DNA of 64,000 nt from DATEOR01 sp046733475 (lineage in GTDB: Bacteria > Actinomycetota > Thermoleophilia > Gaiellales > Gaiellaceae), in NCBI GenBank assembly GCA_046733475.1, contig JBKPPF010000018.1, forward strand, positions 1 to 64,000, written 5' to 3'. Positions 40,389 to 48,737 of this stretch are shown one piece after another (position 1 is the stretch's first letter; each line of letters begins with the position of its first letter). Both the position numbers and the translations under genes were made by a program. A model generated the notes under the pieces. That model searched no databases and was not told where the DNA came from. It worked only from the letters and a program-made list of their open reading frames with translations.

Positions 40389-40961
40389 ATGTCACGGAAA
40401 GAAGAGCTTTCCCGCCAGGCGGCGCGCCTATTCGCCGAGAAGGGCTACCACGGCACGTCGATCGGCGACCTCGCCGATTCGATGGGCGTGCAGAAGGGGT
40501 CGCTATACGCCCACATCGAGGGCAAGGAAGACCTGCTCTACGAGACGATGCGCGGGGGCGCGGCCGCCTTCCACGGCGCTCTCGACTCGGTGCCCGACGA
40601 CGCGCCCCCTGCCGAGAAGATTCGGGTCGCTCTCCGCGCGCACCTGCGTGTCGTGGCGGAACAGCTCGACGTCGCGACGGTGTTCGTTCAGGAATGGAAG
40701 TACCTCGAGCGCGAGCGGCTCGAGGAGATCGTCTCCGAGCGGCGCCGGTATGAGGAGCGGATCCGCGAGCTCTTCCGCGAAGGCCGCGACCTCGGGGAGC
40801 TCCGCGCCGACCTCGACGTGACCGCGGCCGCGCTCGTGTTTCTCTCGGCGGCGAACTGGGCGTACACCTGGCTCGCGCCGGGGGCCGACACGGACGCGCT
40901 CGCCGACCGTTTCTACGCACTTTTCCTCGACGGACTTCGGGGCTATTCGACTCATCCGTAG
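40389..40961 (+). CDS. TetR-family regulator of phenylacetate genes
   Basis: A 190-residue repressor. The N-terminal HTH is clear: KEELSRQAARLFAEKGYHGT then SIGDLADSMGVQKGSLYAHI and GKEDLLYETM. The C-terminal helical domain would bind the inducer, probably phenylacetyl-CoA by context. It is divergent from paaA with the palindrome at 40359-40376 between them, so it likely controls both itself and paaABCD. Equivalent to PaaR in other bacteria, by inference. Confidence 0.88.
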   Translation: MSRKEELSRQAARLFAEKGYHGTSIGDLADSMGVQKGSLYAHIEGKEDLLYETMRGGAAAFHGALDSVPDDAPPAEKIRVALRAHLRVVAEQLDVATVFVQEWKYLERERLEEIVSERRRYEERIRELFREGRDLGELRADLDVTAAALVFLSAANWAYTWLAPGADTDALADRFYALFLDGLRGYSTHP

Positions 40962-40974
40962 GGGATTTCTCTAA

Positions 40975-41141
40975 AGGCCCGTTGCCGTGGCCAACGTTCT
41001 CGCCCAGGCGGCCTCAAGGAGCCTTTCGACTGCACCGCGGCGACCACGGCCGACCTTTCGGTCGCGTCGCCCCGCAGATCGGCGGATAACGACACGACGA
41101 AGTCGAGCGGGCCGGCCTCATGGCCGGCCCGCTTCCTTTCT
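40975..41141 (+). ncRNA. Candidate small RNA or long structured 3' UTR
   Basis: The 191-bp gap after the TetR gene carries no reading frame but several hairpins: CGTTG/CAACG near 40980-40996, GGCGAC (41039-41044) with GTCGCC (41066-41071) enclosing CGACC-TTTC-GGTCG (41051-41064), and a perfect terminator at 41107. It could be a separate RNA or the 3' UTR of the regulator mRNA. No known family was recognised. Confidence 0.3.
41107..41141 (+). terminator. Intrinsic terminator
   Basis: Perfect 11-bp stem (GCGGGCCGGCC at 41107-41117 with 41122-41132), loop TCAT, then the pyrimidine tail TTCCTTTCT. It ends just before the -10-like TAGAGT of the lipid kinase gene. Confidence 0.82.
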
Positions 41142-41152
41142 AGAGTGCGGCG

Positions 41153-42046
41153 GTGCCTTCCGCCGTGCTGATCGTCAATCCGAACGCTTCCGGGGTGACG
41201 CCCGACCTCACCGTGGCGGTCGAGGAGGCTCTCCAGGGAGCCGGGGACCTCCGGACGATTCTCACCGAGCGGCCGCTCCACGCGGCAGAGATCGCCGAGT
41301 CTGTGAGCCGTGGCGACGCGGAGCGCATCTATGTCTTCTCGGGAGACGGCGGCTACAACGAAGTCGTGAACGGACTCGAGGCCGACCTGCCTGTCGGATT
41401 CATCCCCGGAGGCTCGACGAGCGTCTTCCCGCGCGCTCTCGGCCTCCCGCGCGACCCGGTCGCCGCGGCTCGTGCGCTGGCGTCCTCGCCCCTCGAGCGG
41501 CGCATCTCGCTGGGCCGCGTGAACGGCAGGCGCTTCACCTTCAGCGGCGGCTTCGGGATCGACGCAGAGCTCGTGCGCCGCGTCAACGCGCTCGGACGAG
41601 CGAGCGGTAAGCGAGCGAACGACCTCGCCTTCGCCCGCGCGCTCGCGGGGATTTTCGCCGACAGTCGTGCGCGCTTCGTGCCGGCCATGGAGGTGGAGGG
41701 GCTCGGCCGCGTCGCCTTCGCGCTCGTTGCCAACGGCCATCCGTACAGCTATGTCGGCCGGATCCCGCTCCGCATCGCGCCGAAGGCGAAGTTCGAGCTC
41801 GGGCTCGATCTCGTCGCCCCGCGTGAGCTCAAGGCAAGGCGACTGCCCCAGGTCGCCGCCTGGGCGCTCGCCGGGAAGGGGCAGCAGCGTTCCCCGCACG
41901 TCCTCTATGTGCACGACGCGGACGAGCTCGTCGTCCGCGCGGACCGGCCGATGCCGCTCCAGGTGGACGGCGAAGACCTCGGCGACGTCGAGGAGGCGCA
42001 CTTCGAGGCGGAGCGCTCGGCGCTCCGGGTGCTCGTGCCGGAATAA
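41153..42046 (+). CDS. Diacylglycerol/sphingosine kinase-family lipid kinase
   Basis: A 297-residue protein. VLIVNPNASG at the start, the nucleotide-site motif FSGDGGYNEVVNGL and FIPGGSTSVFPRALGLP define the LCB5/DagK catalytic fold. These enzymes phosphorylate diacylglycerol or related lipids at the membrane surface. The glycine motif is SGDGG rather than the usual GGDGT. The GTG start has TAGAGT 6 nt upstream. Confidence 0.88.
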   Translation: MPSAVLIVNPNASGVTPDLTVAVEEALQGAGDLRTILTERPLHAAEIAESVSRGDAERIYVFSGDGGYNEVVNGLEADLPVGFIPGGSTSVFPRALGLPRDPVAAARALASSPLERRISLGRVNGRRFTFSGGFGIDAELVRRVNALGRASGKRANDLAFARALAGIFADSRARFVPAMEVEGLGRVAFALVANGHPYSYVGRIPLRIAPKAKFELGLDLVAPRELKARRLPQVAAWALAGKGQQRSPHVLYVHDADELVVRADRPMPLQVDGEDLGDVEEAHFEAERSALRVLVPE

Positions 42047-42053
42047 TCCCGGC

Positions 42054-43067
42054 ATGGCCCAGGTGGTTCCCGCCGAAGGGGACATGCGGAGGGTGATCGG
42101 GGACGGGGAAGCTCAGCCGGACGGAGAGGTCGACGGCCTCACCGATCAGGATTTGCTCGAGCTCTACCGTGCGATGGTGCTGCTGCGGACCTACGACGAG
42201 CGCTCAGTCGTCTACCACCGCCAGGGGCGCATCGGGACCTACGCGATCTTCTGGGGGCACGAGGGGATGCAGGCGGGCTCGTTCCACGCGCTCGACCGCG
42301 GGGACTGGATCTTCCCGTCGTACCGCGAGTCTGCGATCGGCCTCCTCCGAGGCATGCCGCCGGAGAAGGTGCTCGCCTGGTGGCGGGGCCATCCCGCAGG
42401 CTGGTGGGATCCTCGGAAGTACGGCGTCGCCTCGATCGCCGTGCCAATCGCGACCCACGTGCCGCACGCAGTCGGCTTCGCCTGGGGGAAGAGGCTTCGC
42501 GGCGAGCCCGCCTGCGCGATCGCGTACTTCGGCGACGGGGCCACCTCGGAAGGCGCCTTCCACGAGGGGGCGAACTTCGCCGCCGTGATGCGGGCGCCGG
42601 TGGTTCTCTTCTGCAACAACAACGGCTGGGCGATCTCGACGCCGGTCGAGGCCCAGACGCGCGCGGCGAGCCTTGCCGACAAGGCGGCCGGGTACGGGAT
42701 GCCGGGCGTACGGGTGGACGGCGGCGACGTGCTGGCCGTCTTCGAGGCGACGCGCGAGGGGATCAATCGCGCGCGGGCAGGAGAGGGACCGACCTTCATC
42801 GAGGCCGTCACCTACCGCTGCGCGCCGCACGCGACCGCCGACGATCCGAGCGCCTACATCGATCCGGAGCGTGTCGAGGCCGAGCGCGCCAACGAATGCG
42901 TCGGCCGCTACGAGCGCTACCTCCGTCGGCTGGGGCTCCTCGGCGACGACCTCGTCGAGTCGACAGCCGCCGACGCGAAAGAGGCAATGCGGGCCGGAAT
43001 CGCCGCCGCGGAGGCGCTGCCCGAGCCCGACCCCGACCTGGTGACGAGGAACGCCTATGCCGAATAG
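42054..43067 (+). CDS. 2-oxoacid dehydrogenase E1 alpha subunit, set 2
   Basis: A 337-residue ThDP-dependent subunit. The cofactor motif runs from GDGATSEGAFHEGANFA to CNNNGWAIST, the pyruvate-dehydrogenase-like GDG form, unlike set 1. WGHEGMQAGSFHALD and FPSYRESAIGL mark the substrate channel. The ATG at 42054 lies 7 bp after the kinase gene and gives normal length; the longer frame upstream is a shadow. It overlaps E1beta by 11 bp. Confidence 0.93.
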   Translation: MAQVVPAEGDMRRVIGDGEAQPDGEVDGLTDQDLLELYRAMVLLRTYDERSVVYHRQGRIGTYAIFWGHEGMQAGSFHALDRGDWIFPSYRESAIGLLRGMPPEKVLAWWRGHPAGWWDPRKYGVASIAVPIATHVPHAVGFAWGKRLRGEPACAIAYFGDGATSEGAFHEGANFAAVMRAPVVLFCNNNGWAISTPVEAQTRAASLADKAAGYGMPGVRVDGGDVLAVFEATREGINRARAGEGPTFIEAVTYRCAPHATADDPSAYIDPERVEAERANECVGRYERYLRRLGLLGDDLVESTAADAKEAMRAGIAAAEALPEPDPDLVTRNAYAE

Positions 43068-44025
43068 GACCCTGGTCGAGGCGGTGAACGACGCGCTTCA
43101 CGTCGAGATGGACCGCGACGGGAGCGTCATGGTCATGGGCGAGGACGTCGGCCGCGCAGGCGGAGTCTTCCGGGCGACCGCCGGCCTGCTCGACCGTTTC
43201 GGCCCTGACCGCTGCGTCGACACGCCGCTCGCGGAGGCCGGGATTCTCGGGACGGCCGTCGGCCTCGCAATGGCCGGCTGGCGACCGGTCTGCGAGATGC
43301 AGTACGAGTCCTTCAGCTACCCGTGCCTCGACCAGCTCATCTGCCACGTCGGCCGCTACCGCTGGCGGACGAACGGGGCGATGGATTTCCCGATCACCAT
43401 CCGCATGCCGACGGGCGGCGGCGTCAAGGCGCCAGAGCTCCACGAGGACTCGCCGGAGACCTACTACGTGCACACCCCGGGGATCAAGGTCGCAATCCCG
43501 TCGACGCCCTCCGACGCGAAGGGCCTGCTGGCGGCGGCGATCCGCTCGCCGGACCCGGTCGTCCTCATGGAGCCGAAGGTGCTCTACCGCAGCCCGCGCG
43601 AGGACGTGCCCGAGGGCGAGCACATCGTGCCGCTCGGCAAGGCGCGCATCGCGCGCGAGGGCGACGACGTCACGCTCATCGCCTACGGCGGCATGGTCGC
43701 GGTCGCAGAGCAGGCGGCGGACGAGCTCGAGGCGAGCGCGGAGGTGGTCGACGTCCGCACGCTCAAGCCGCTCGACGAGGAGACGCTCCTCGCCTCGGTG
43801 GCCAAGACGGGGCGGGCGGTGATCGTGCAGGAGGCGCCGCGCGTCGCCGGCTTCGGCGCCGAGATCGCAGCGCTGTTCGCGGAGAAGGCGATCCTCGACC
43901 TGCGTGGCCCCGTCCTTCGGGTGACGGGCTATGACGTCCCTTTCCCCTTCTGGTCGATCGAGGACGAGCACATTCCTTCGCCGGCGCGCGTCGTCGAGGC
44001 CGTTCAGCAGGTCCTGAGCTTCTAA
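43057..44025 (+). CDS. 2-oxoacid dehydrogenase E1 beta subunit, set 2
   Basis: A 322-residue partner of the E1alpha just upstream. VMVMGEDVGRAGGVFRAT, TPLAEAGILGTAVG, ELHEDSPETYYVHTPGIKVA and EVVDVRTLKPLDEETL are the family blocks. Compared with set 1, it has HEDSPE in place of HSQNPE, so the two complexes are distinct in lineage and probably in substrate. It is separated from its E2 by a 167-bp gap with the hairpin repeat. Confidence 0.93.
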   Translation: MPNRTLVEAVNDALHVEMDRDGSVMVMGEDVGRAGGVFRATAGLLDRFGPDRCVDTPLAEAGILGTAVGLAMAGWRPVCEMQYESFSYPCLDQLICHVGRYRWRTNGAMDFPITIRMPTGGGVKAPELHEDSPETYYVHTPGIKVAIPSTPSDAKGLLAAAIRSPDPVVLMEPKVLYRSPREDVPEGEHIVPLGKARIAREGDDVTLIAYGGMVAVAEQAADELEASAEVVDVRTLKPLDEETLLASVAKTGRAVIVQEAPRVAGFGAEIAALFAEKAILDLRGPVLRVTGYDVPFPFWSIEDEHIPSPARVVEAVQQVLSF

Positions 44026-44084
44026 AGTGACCCGCCCCGCGACATCCTGCGGCCTTCTGAGCGGCTGCGATGCATCGCCGCGCG

Positions 44085-44140
44085 GCGTCCTCAGTCGCCC
44101 ACGTGTCTCTTCCGATACGCGGGCTCCCTGCGTCCTTGCC
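44085..44140. repeat. 56-bp hairpin element, copy B
   Basis: Second copy of the 35603-35658 element. Stem: GCCC (44097-44100) and CGTGTC (44102-44107) pair with GATACG (44114-44119) and GGGC (44121-44124). Two stem pairs are swapped relative to copy A and one A-T becomes G-T, so the fold is kept while sequence changes. It lies 53 bp before the E2 start. Confidence 0.7.
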
Positions 44141-44192
44141 TGGCTCGCTTTTCGCGCGCCAGAAGCCCGGTAATGTCACCGGACTGATCACT

Positions 44193-45230
44193 ATGGCCTA
44201 CGAGTTCAAGCTTCCCGACCTGGGCGAGGGCGTGCGCGAGGGCGAGATCGCGCGCTGGCTCGTCGAGGTCGGGCAGGAGATTGCCGAGGACGAGCCGCTC
44301 GTCGAGATCCAGACCGACAAGACGACGGTCGAAATTCCTTCGCCTGCCGCGGGCAAGGTCGCGCAGATCCTCGTCGGCGAGGGCGAGCTGGTCCCCGTCG
44401 GCACGCCTTTGGTCTTGATCGGTTCGGACGGCGAGGCACCCGCGCCTGCGCCAGAGAAGGTGCAGGCGACCCCGCTTGTCAGGCGGATCGCGGAGGAGCT
44501 CGAAGTCGATCTGAGCACGGTTAGGGGCACTGGCCCTGGAGGGCGCATCACCGAGGACGATGTGCGCGGCATGGCAGGTCCGGCCGAAGGAGAGCGGCGC
44601 GAGCCGCTGCGGGGCATCCGGCGCCAGATCGCCGAGCACCTGACGCGCTCGCACCGCGAGGTGCCCTCGGTCACGGTCGTCGAGGAGTGCGACTTCACTG
44701 CGCTTTCGCAGTCCCGCGGCGAGCGCTCCTACCTGCCCTACGTGCTCGCGGCGGCCATCGAGGGGCTGAAGGCCTACCCCGAGCTGAACGCGACGCTGGC
44801 CGGGAACGAGATCGTGTACTGGGAGCGCTACGACATCGGGCTCGCGGTGCAGACCGATGAGGGCCTCGTGGTCCCGGTCCTGCGCGCCGCCGACGAGAAG
44901 TCCCTCGACGAGCTCGGAGCCGAATCAGCGCGCCTGGCCGAGGGCGCCCGCACGGGGAAACTGCCTGCGGAGGAGCTTCGCGGCTCCACGTTCACGGTCA
45001 CGAGCGCCGGCCGGCTCGGCGGGCTCTTCGCGACGCCGCTCGTCAACCATCCGGAAGTCGCGATTCTCGGCCTTCACCGCATCGGCCCCCGTGCCGCCGT
45101 CGTGGACGGACAGGTGGTGCCCCGGGAGGTCGGCTGGCTGTCCTGCACCTTCGATCATCGTGTGGTCGACGGCGCGCGGGCGAGCGAGTTCCTCCTGGCG
45201 GTCATCGAGCGCCTGCAGTCGCCGAGCTGA
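44193..45230 (+). CDS. 2-oxoacid dehydrogenase E2, set 2
   Basis: A 345-residue dihydrolipoamide acyltransferase, shorter than set 1. One lipoyl domain (residues 3-77, lipoyl K43 in QTDKTTVE), a short linker, the peripheral-subunit-binding domain (about 92-128, PLVRRIAEELEVDLSTVRGT), and the catalytic domain ending in FDHRVVDGARASEFL. The ATG at 44193 is placed directly before the lipoyl domain; the longer frame would translate the hairpin repeat. Confidence 0.93.
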   Translation: MAYEFKLPDLGEGVREGEIARWLVEVGQEIAEDEPLVEIQTDKTTVEIPSPAAGKVAQILVGEGELVPVGTPLVLIGSDGEAPAPAPEKVQATPLVRRIAEELEVDLSTVRGTGPGGRITEDDVRGMAGPAEGERREPLRGIRRQIAEHLTRSHREVPSVTVVEECDFTALSQSRGERSYLPYVLAAAIEGLKAYPELNATLAGNEIVYWERYDIGLAVQTDEGLVVPVLRAADEKSLDELGAESARLAEGARTGKLPAEELRGSTFTVTSAGRLGGLFATPLVNHPEVAILGLHRIGPRAAVVDGQVVPREVGWLSCTFDHRVVDGARASEFLLAVIERLQSPS

Positions 45231-45282
45231 GCCCAGCGCGTGATCAGGAGAGATCGCGCTCCGGGCTCGGAAAAGGGCCGAT

Positions 45283-45319
45283 GGGCGGCGGGGAGAGGGA
45301 GGGGCGTGACCCGCCGCCC
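45283..45319. terminator. Hairpin between convergent genes
   Basis: GGGCGGCGGG (45283-45292) and CCCGCCGCCC (45310-45319) form a perfect 10-bp stem with a 17-nt loop in the 98-bp gap between E2 and the thioredoxin-like gene. The loop is long and no T-tract follows on either strand. Confidence 0.4.
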
Positions 45320-45328
45320 TAGGGCCCG

Positions 45329-45646
45329 CTAGGCGACTGCGGGTTCGGCCTCCAGCGGGTCGAGGTAAGGGGCCAGCATGCGCTCGATCTGGGGGGCGCT
45401 CACCCGTCCTTCCAAGCGCTCGACTGGCCGCCGATCCTTCAAGAGAACGAGCGTCGGGACCTGGGTGACGCTGAGCCGGTCGGCCCATTCGGGCGATGTG
45501 GCGACGTCGATTCGAGAGATCCGCAGGCGCTCTCGCTCCTTGCGGGCGAGATGGGCGAGAAGGCTCTCCATCCGCCGTGCGGGGCCGGACGTCTCCTGGG
45601 TGAAAAAGAGCAACTGGGGGGTCGGGGTGGTGTGAGGCAAGCGCAC
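45329..45646 (-). CDS. Thioredoxin-fold protein lacking the CxxC site
   Basis: A 105-residue thioredoxin-like protein. LLFFTQETSGPARRMESLL aligns with the active-site helix of thioredoxin, but the WCGPC site reads TSGPA, so both cysteines are gone. The cis-Pro segment VTQVPTLVLLKDRRPVERLEG is well kept. It cannot act as a disulfide reductase and is more likely a binding or scaffold protein. It is transcribed alone; the 151 bp upstream (45647-45797) hold nothing recognisable except the promoter of the next gene. Confidence 0.78.
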   Translation of the reverse strand: MRLPHTTPTPQLLFFTQETSGPARRMESLLAHLARKERERLRISRIDVATSPEWADRLSVTQVPTLVLLKDRRPVERLEGRVSAPQIERMLAPYLDPLEAEPAVA

Positions 45647-45797
45647 TCCGGTTCTTGGTGCTGGAAGGATTTCCCTCCCCGCGAGCAGGAGAAACCCCGG
45701 AGTTGGGTATCGCGCGGGGTATTACGCCGGCGGTGTGGTTCCGAAGGCGCCGGCGGATCGCGAGGGACGCCAAACGGGGCTGGCTAGACTGGGTGCG

Positions 45798-46184
45798 ATG
45801 GAGCTCTTCGACTGGTACTGGCTGGGCGTGAGCGCCGGCCTCGGCGTCGCGGCCGGCACGGCAGCGGCCTGGATCCAGTCCGCCGGCCCACGTGTCCTCG
45901 GCGCGATCGCGTTCGCGATCGCCGCCCTGGTCGGCATCTTCGTCGCCTTCTTCGTCGCCGCATGGGGCCCGGCGGTGTGGGCGGGGGCGGCGACGGTCGC
46001 CTGGATCGCGTTGCGGCGGCTTGTCCGCGCCGCGTTCCCGGCCGCGTTTCTCGCGCTCGCGTTGCTCGCGTTCATCCCGTTGGTCGGCTACCTCGAGGCC
46101 GTGACTACCCCGCTCGTGGGCGGGCGGCTCCGGCGCCGCGCGGGCGAGAAGTACGCGGGTCTGCGGGTTCTGGCGAAGGACTAG
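45798..46184 (+). CDS. Hypothetical membrane protein
   Basis: A 128-residue protein with four likely helices: YWLGVSAGLGVAAGTAAAWI, VLGAIAFAIAALVGIFVAFF, a short third (VWAGAATVAWIAL), and AAFLALALLAFIPLVGYLEA, then a basic tail. No family was recognised. ATG 45798 with TAGACT 7 nt upstream is preferred to a GTG at 45735. It is followed after 4 bp by the phosphodiesterase gene. Confidence 0.62.
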   Translation: MELFDWYWLGVSAGLGVAAGTAAAWIQSAGPRVLGAIAFAIAALVGIFVAFFVAAWGPAVWAGAATVAWIALRRLVRAAFPAAFLALALLAFIPLVGYLEAVTTPLVGGRLRRRAGEKYAGLRVLAKD

Positions 46185-46188
46185 CGCC

Positions 46189-47613
46189 GTGAAGAAGCTC
46201 GTCCTCGCCGTCATCGACGGCCTCACCCCCGCCATGCTGGAACGGGCGCTCGGGGAGGGCCGGCTGCCGGCTCTCTCGTTCCTGCGAGAAGCCGGTTCCT
46301 ACGTCAGGGGCACGACGACCTTCCCTTCGGTCACCCCGGTCTGCCTGACGTCGATCGCCACGGGAGCCCACCCCGACACGCATCACATCCCGCATCTCGT
46401 CTGGTACCACCGGCTGGAGCGCCGCGTGGTCGAGTACGGCTCCTCGTTCTCGGCGGTACGCGCGGCCGGAGCTCGGCGGTCCCTCCGCGACTCGGTCTTC
46501 GCGATGACCCAGGAGCACGTCTCGCCCCCGGCGCTGACGGCCTTCGAGGCCCTCGACGACGCTGGGCTCGAAACGGCGGCGATCAACTTCACCTGCTACC
46601 GCGGCCGTACGCGGCATCCGATCAAGCTCCCTCTTCCCTCCGGGCGCAACCGCTGGTACGAGGCTGCGTACGGCCCGCGCCGGTTCTTCTTCTTCAACCT
46701 CTTCGAGTCGGACGTGACCGGCGCCCCACTGGCGATTCGCTCGAGGCCGGAGGGCTCCGTGGACGCGTACGCGGCGACGATCGGCCGCTGGCTCGTTACG
46801 CGCGACGGTTTCGACTTCCTCGTCTTCTACCTCCCGGACTACGACTACGCGTCCCACATCTCGGGTCCGGACGCGGCGGTGCAGGCGCTCGAGCGCGCCG
46901 ACGCCGCAGTGGGCGAGCTGATCGCGGCCGCCGGCGGCCACGAAGCCTTCCTCGACCGCTATGCGATCGTGGTCTGCTCCGACCACGGGCAGACGCACGT
47001 CGACCGAGTCGCCACCCTGCAGGACTCTTTCGCCGACCTCGCCGTCTTCACCGGGAAGCGCGGGACCGTGGCGGACGGATGCGACGCTGTCGTCACCGCG
47101 TCGAACCGCTCCGGAATGGTCTACGCGTTGGACGGCCGTCCGGCGCGCGAGCTGGCCGAGCGTCTGGACCGTGCGGCCGGCGTCGATCTCGCGCTGTTCC
47201 TCGAGGACGGCGAGGCGGTCGCCCGCAAGGAGGGCAGCGAAGCCCGGTTCGCGCCCGACGAGAGCGGCGGCTGGTCTGTCTCTGGAGATGCCGGAATCCT
47301 CGTCGGGGACGACTATCCGAACGCCTACGAGCGCGTCTGGTGTGCCCTCGCGTGCCCGAACGCCGGCGAGGTGATCGTCTCGGCAGCGGCAGGATGGGAG
47401 TTCGAGGACCTCGGTGGACGGCACCATGCGGGAGGCGGAAGCCACGGCTCGCTGCTCGCCGGCGACTCGACGGTGCCAATGCTCTCGGCGGGGTTCGACG
47501 ACCCGCCGCTGCCGCGGGACGCGCGCATCACGGATCTCGCTCCGCTCGCACTGTCCCATTTCGGGGTGCAGCCGCCGCCGTCAATGCGGGCGCGCGTCTC
47601 GGCCGGTGTCTGA
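46189..47613 (+). CDS. Type I phosphodiesterase / nucleotide pyrophosphatase
   Basis: A 474-residue member of the alkaline phosphatase superfamily. Metal and nucleophile sites can be read: VIDG (D9), the nucleophile Thr in TFPSVTPVC, YLPDYDYASH, CSDHGQTH and the late GGSHGSL. No signal peptide is visible, so a cytoplasmic phosphodiester, nucleotide or phosphonate substrate is likely. The central insert after the SDHGQTH motif is divergent. GTG start; its end overlaps pcm by 8 bp. Confidence 0.85.
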   Translation: MKKLVLAVIDGLTPAMLERALGEGRLPALSFLREAGSYVRGTTTFPSVTPVCLTSIATGAHPDTHHIPHLVWYHRLERRVVEYGSSFSAVRAAGARRSLRDSVFAMTQEHVSPPALTAFEALDDAGLETAAINFTCYRGRTRHPIKLPLPSGRNRWYEAAYGPRRFFFFNLFESDVTGAPLAIRSRPEGSVDAYAATIGRWLVTRDGFDFLVFYLPDYDYASHISGPDAAVQALERADAAVGELIAAAGGHEAFLDRYAIVVCSDHGQTHVDRVATLQDSFADLAVFTGKRGTVADGCDAVVTASNRSGMVYALDGRPARELAERLDRAAGVDLALFLEDGEAVARKEGSEARFAPDESGGWSVSGDAGILVGDDYPNAYERVWCALACPNAGEVIVSAAAGWEFEDLGGRHHAGGGSHGSLLAGDSTVPMLSAGFDDPPLPRDARITDLAPLALSHFGVQPPPSMRARVSAGV

Positions 47614-48244
47614 GCCCGCCGAGGAGCGGCAGGCCATGGTCGACGAGCAGCTCGCCGGCCGCGGGATCACAGACGAACGCGTCCTCGAGGCGATGGGCCG
47701 CGTGCCGCGGGAGCTCTTCGTCGGAGACCGCGAACGCCGCAAGGCCTACCGCGACATGCCGCTGCGGATCGGCCACGGCCAGACGATCTCGCAGCCGTAC
47801 ATGGTCGCGGTCATCTGCCAGGCGGCGGAGGTGCGTGACGGCGACAGTATCCTGGACATCGGCACCGGCTCCGGCTACCAGGCTGCCGTGCTCGCGGAGC
47901 TCGGCGCGAATGTCCACACCATCGAGCGGATCCCTGAGCTCGCGGAGCGGGCACGGACACGTCTCGCCGACGCCGGCTACGAGAACGTCGACGTGCACGT
48001 CGGGGACGGGTCGCTCGGCCTTCCGAAGCACGCGCCGTATGACGCGATCGTCGTCGCGGCGGCGGCGCCGGCCATGCCCGAGTCGCTGTACGAGCAGCTC
48101 CGCGCGCGCGGCAGGCTCGTCGTGCCCGTCGGCGGGCAGGAGGGCCAGCGCCTCGAGGTAATCGTCCGGAGCCCCGAAGGCCCGGCCGTCGCCCGCTCGG
48201 TCCCCTGCCGGTTCGTGCCGCTCGTCGGGGCCGAGGGCTTCTAG
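47606..48244 (+). CDS. pcm: Protein-L-isoaspartate O-methyltransferase
   Basis: A 212-residue SAM-dependent repair enzyme for damaged Asp/Asn residues. RIGHGQTISQPYMVA is the substrate-side signature and LDIGTGSGYQAAVLAEL the SAM-binding motif; the following motif IERIPELAERAR also fits. GTG 47606 overlaps the phosphodiesterase stop; ATG 47637 is a shorter alternative. Confidence 0.93.
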   Translation: MSEPAEERQAMVDEQLAGRGITDERVLEAMGRVPRELFVGDRERRKAYRDMPLRIGHGQTISQPYMVAVICQAAEVRDGDSILDIGTGSGYQAAVLAELGANVHTIERIPELAERARTRLADAGYENVDVHVGDGSLGLPKHAPYDAIVVAAAAPAMPESLYEQLRARGRLVVPVGGQEGQRLEVIVRSPEGPAVARSVPCRFVPLVGAEGF

Positions 48245-48259
48245 TTTTCGCCCTCCACG

Positions 48260-48724
48260 GTGGGGGAATTCACCCGGGCGATGGACGGGGGTCTTTGCGC
48301 AAGCGCGGTCGAATCTCGGCCTGTTTGCTATGCCGACATTCGCCTCGGCGTCGTCGTGGACGTCCTTCTGGACGATGAGCTGCAGCGCGTCCTCGGCTTC
48401 GACGTCCTCTGCGGCGACCGCGCCCACCGGTACCTCCCCCTCGCGGCATGCGAGATCCTCGTGGACTCGATTGCCGTCCCGTCGGCCCTTGTCCTGATGC
48501 GGCAGGAGCTCGACTTCTACCGCCAGCGTGCGCGGGCGCTAACAGCCGTCCGCGGCTTCCCCGTGCGGCGGGGAGGCCGGGCGCTCGGGACGGTCGTCGA
48601 TCTCGTCTTCGCGGCGAACGGAAAGCTGGTCGAGCTCGTCGTGGAGACCGAGGAAGGCCGGGCGGCCGCCGAGGCCGGGCCCGGGCTCGTGGTTGGGCCG
48701 GATGCCCTGCGGCCAGCCGTCTAA
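48260..48724 (+). CDS. PRC-barrel-domain protein
   Basis: A 154-residue protein with two PRC-barrel-like halves: LGVVVDVLLDDELQRVLGFDV near residue 30 (about one strand set) and RALGTVVDLVFAANGKLVE near residue 107. PRC barrels occur in the RimM C-terminus and photosynthetic reaction-centre subunit H and serve as binding modules. A short linker (MRQELDFYRQRARAL) joins them. The GTG start at 48260 is best; no strong promoter signal seen. Confidence 0.65.
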   Translation: MGEFTRAMDGGLCASAVESRPVCYADIRLGVVVDVLLDDELQRVLGFDVLCGDRAHRYLPLAACEILVDSIAVPSALVLMRQELDFYRQRARALTAVRGFPVRRGGRALGTVVDLVFAANGKLVELVVETEEGRAAAEAGPGLVVGPDALRPAV

Positions 48725-48737
48725 CCTTTCTCTCTGC

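Noticed and set aside
41667..42053. N-terminal extension of the set 2 E1alpha
   Set aside because: It is out of frame within the lipid kinase gene, and the ATG at 42054 gives the normal family length.
44070..44192. N-terminal extension of the set 2 E2
   Set aside because: It would translate the conserved hairpin element; the ATG at 44193 lies directly before the lipoyl domain.
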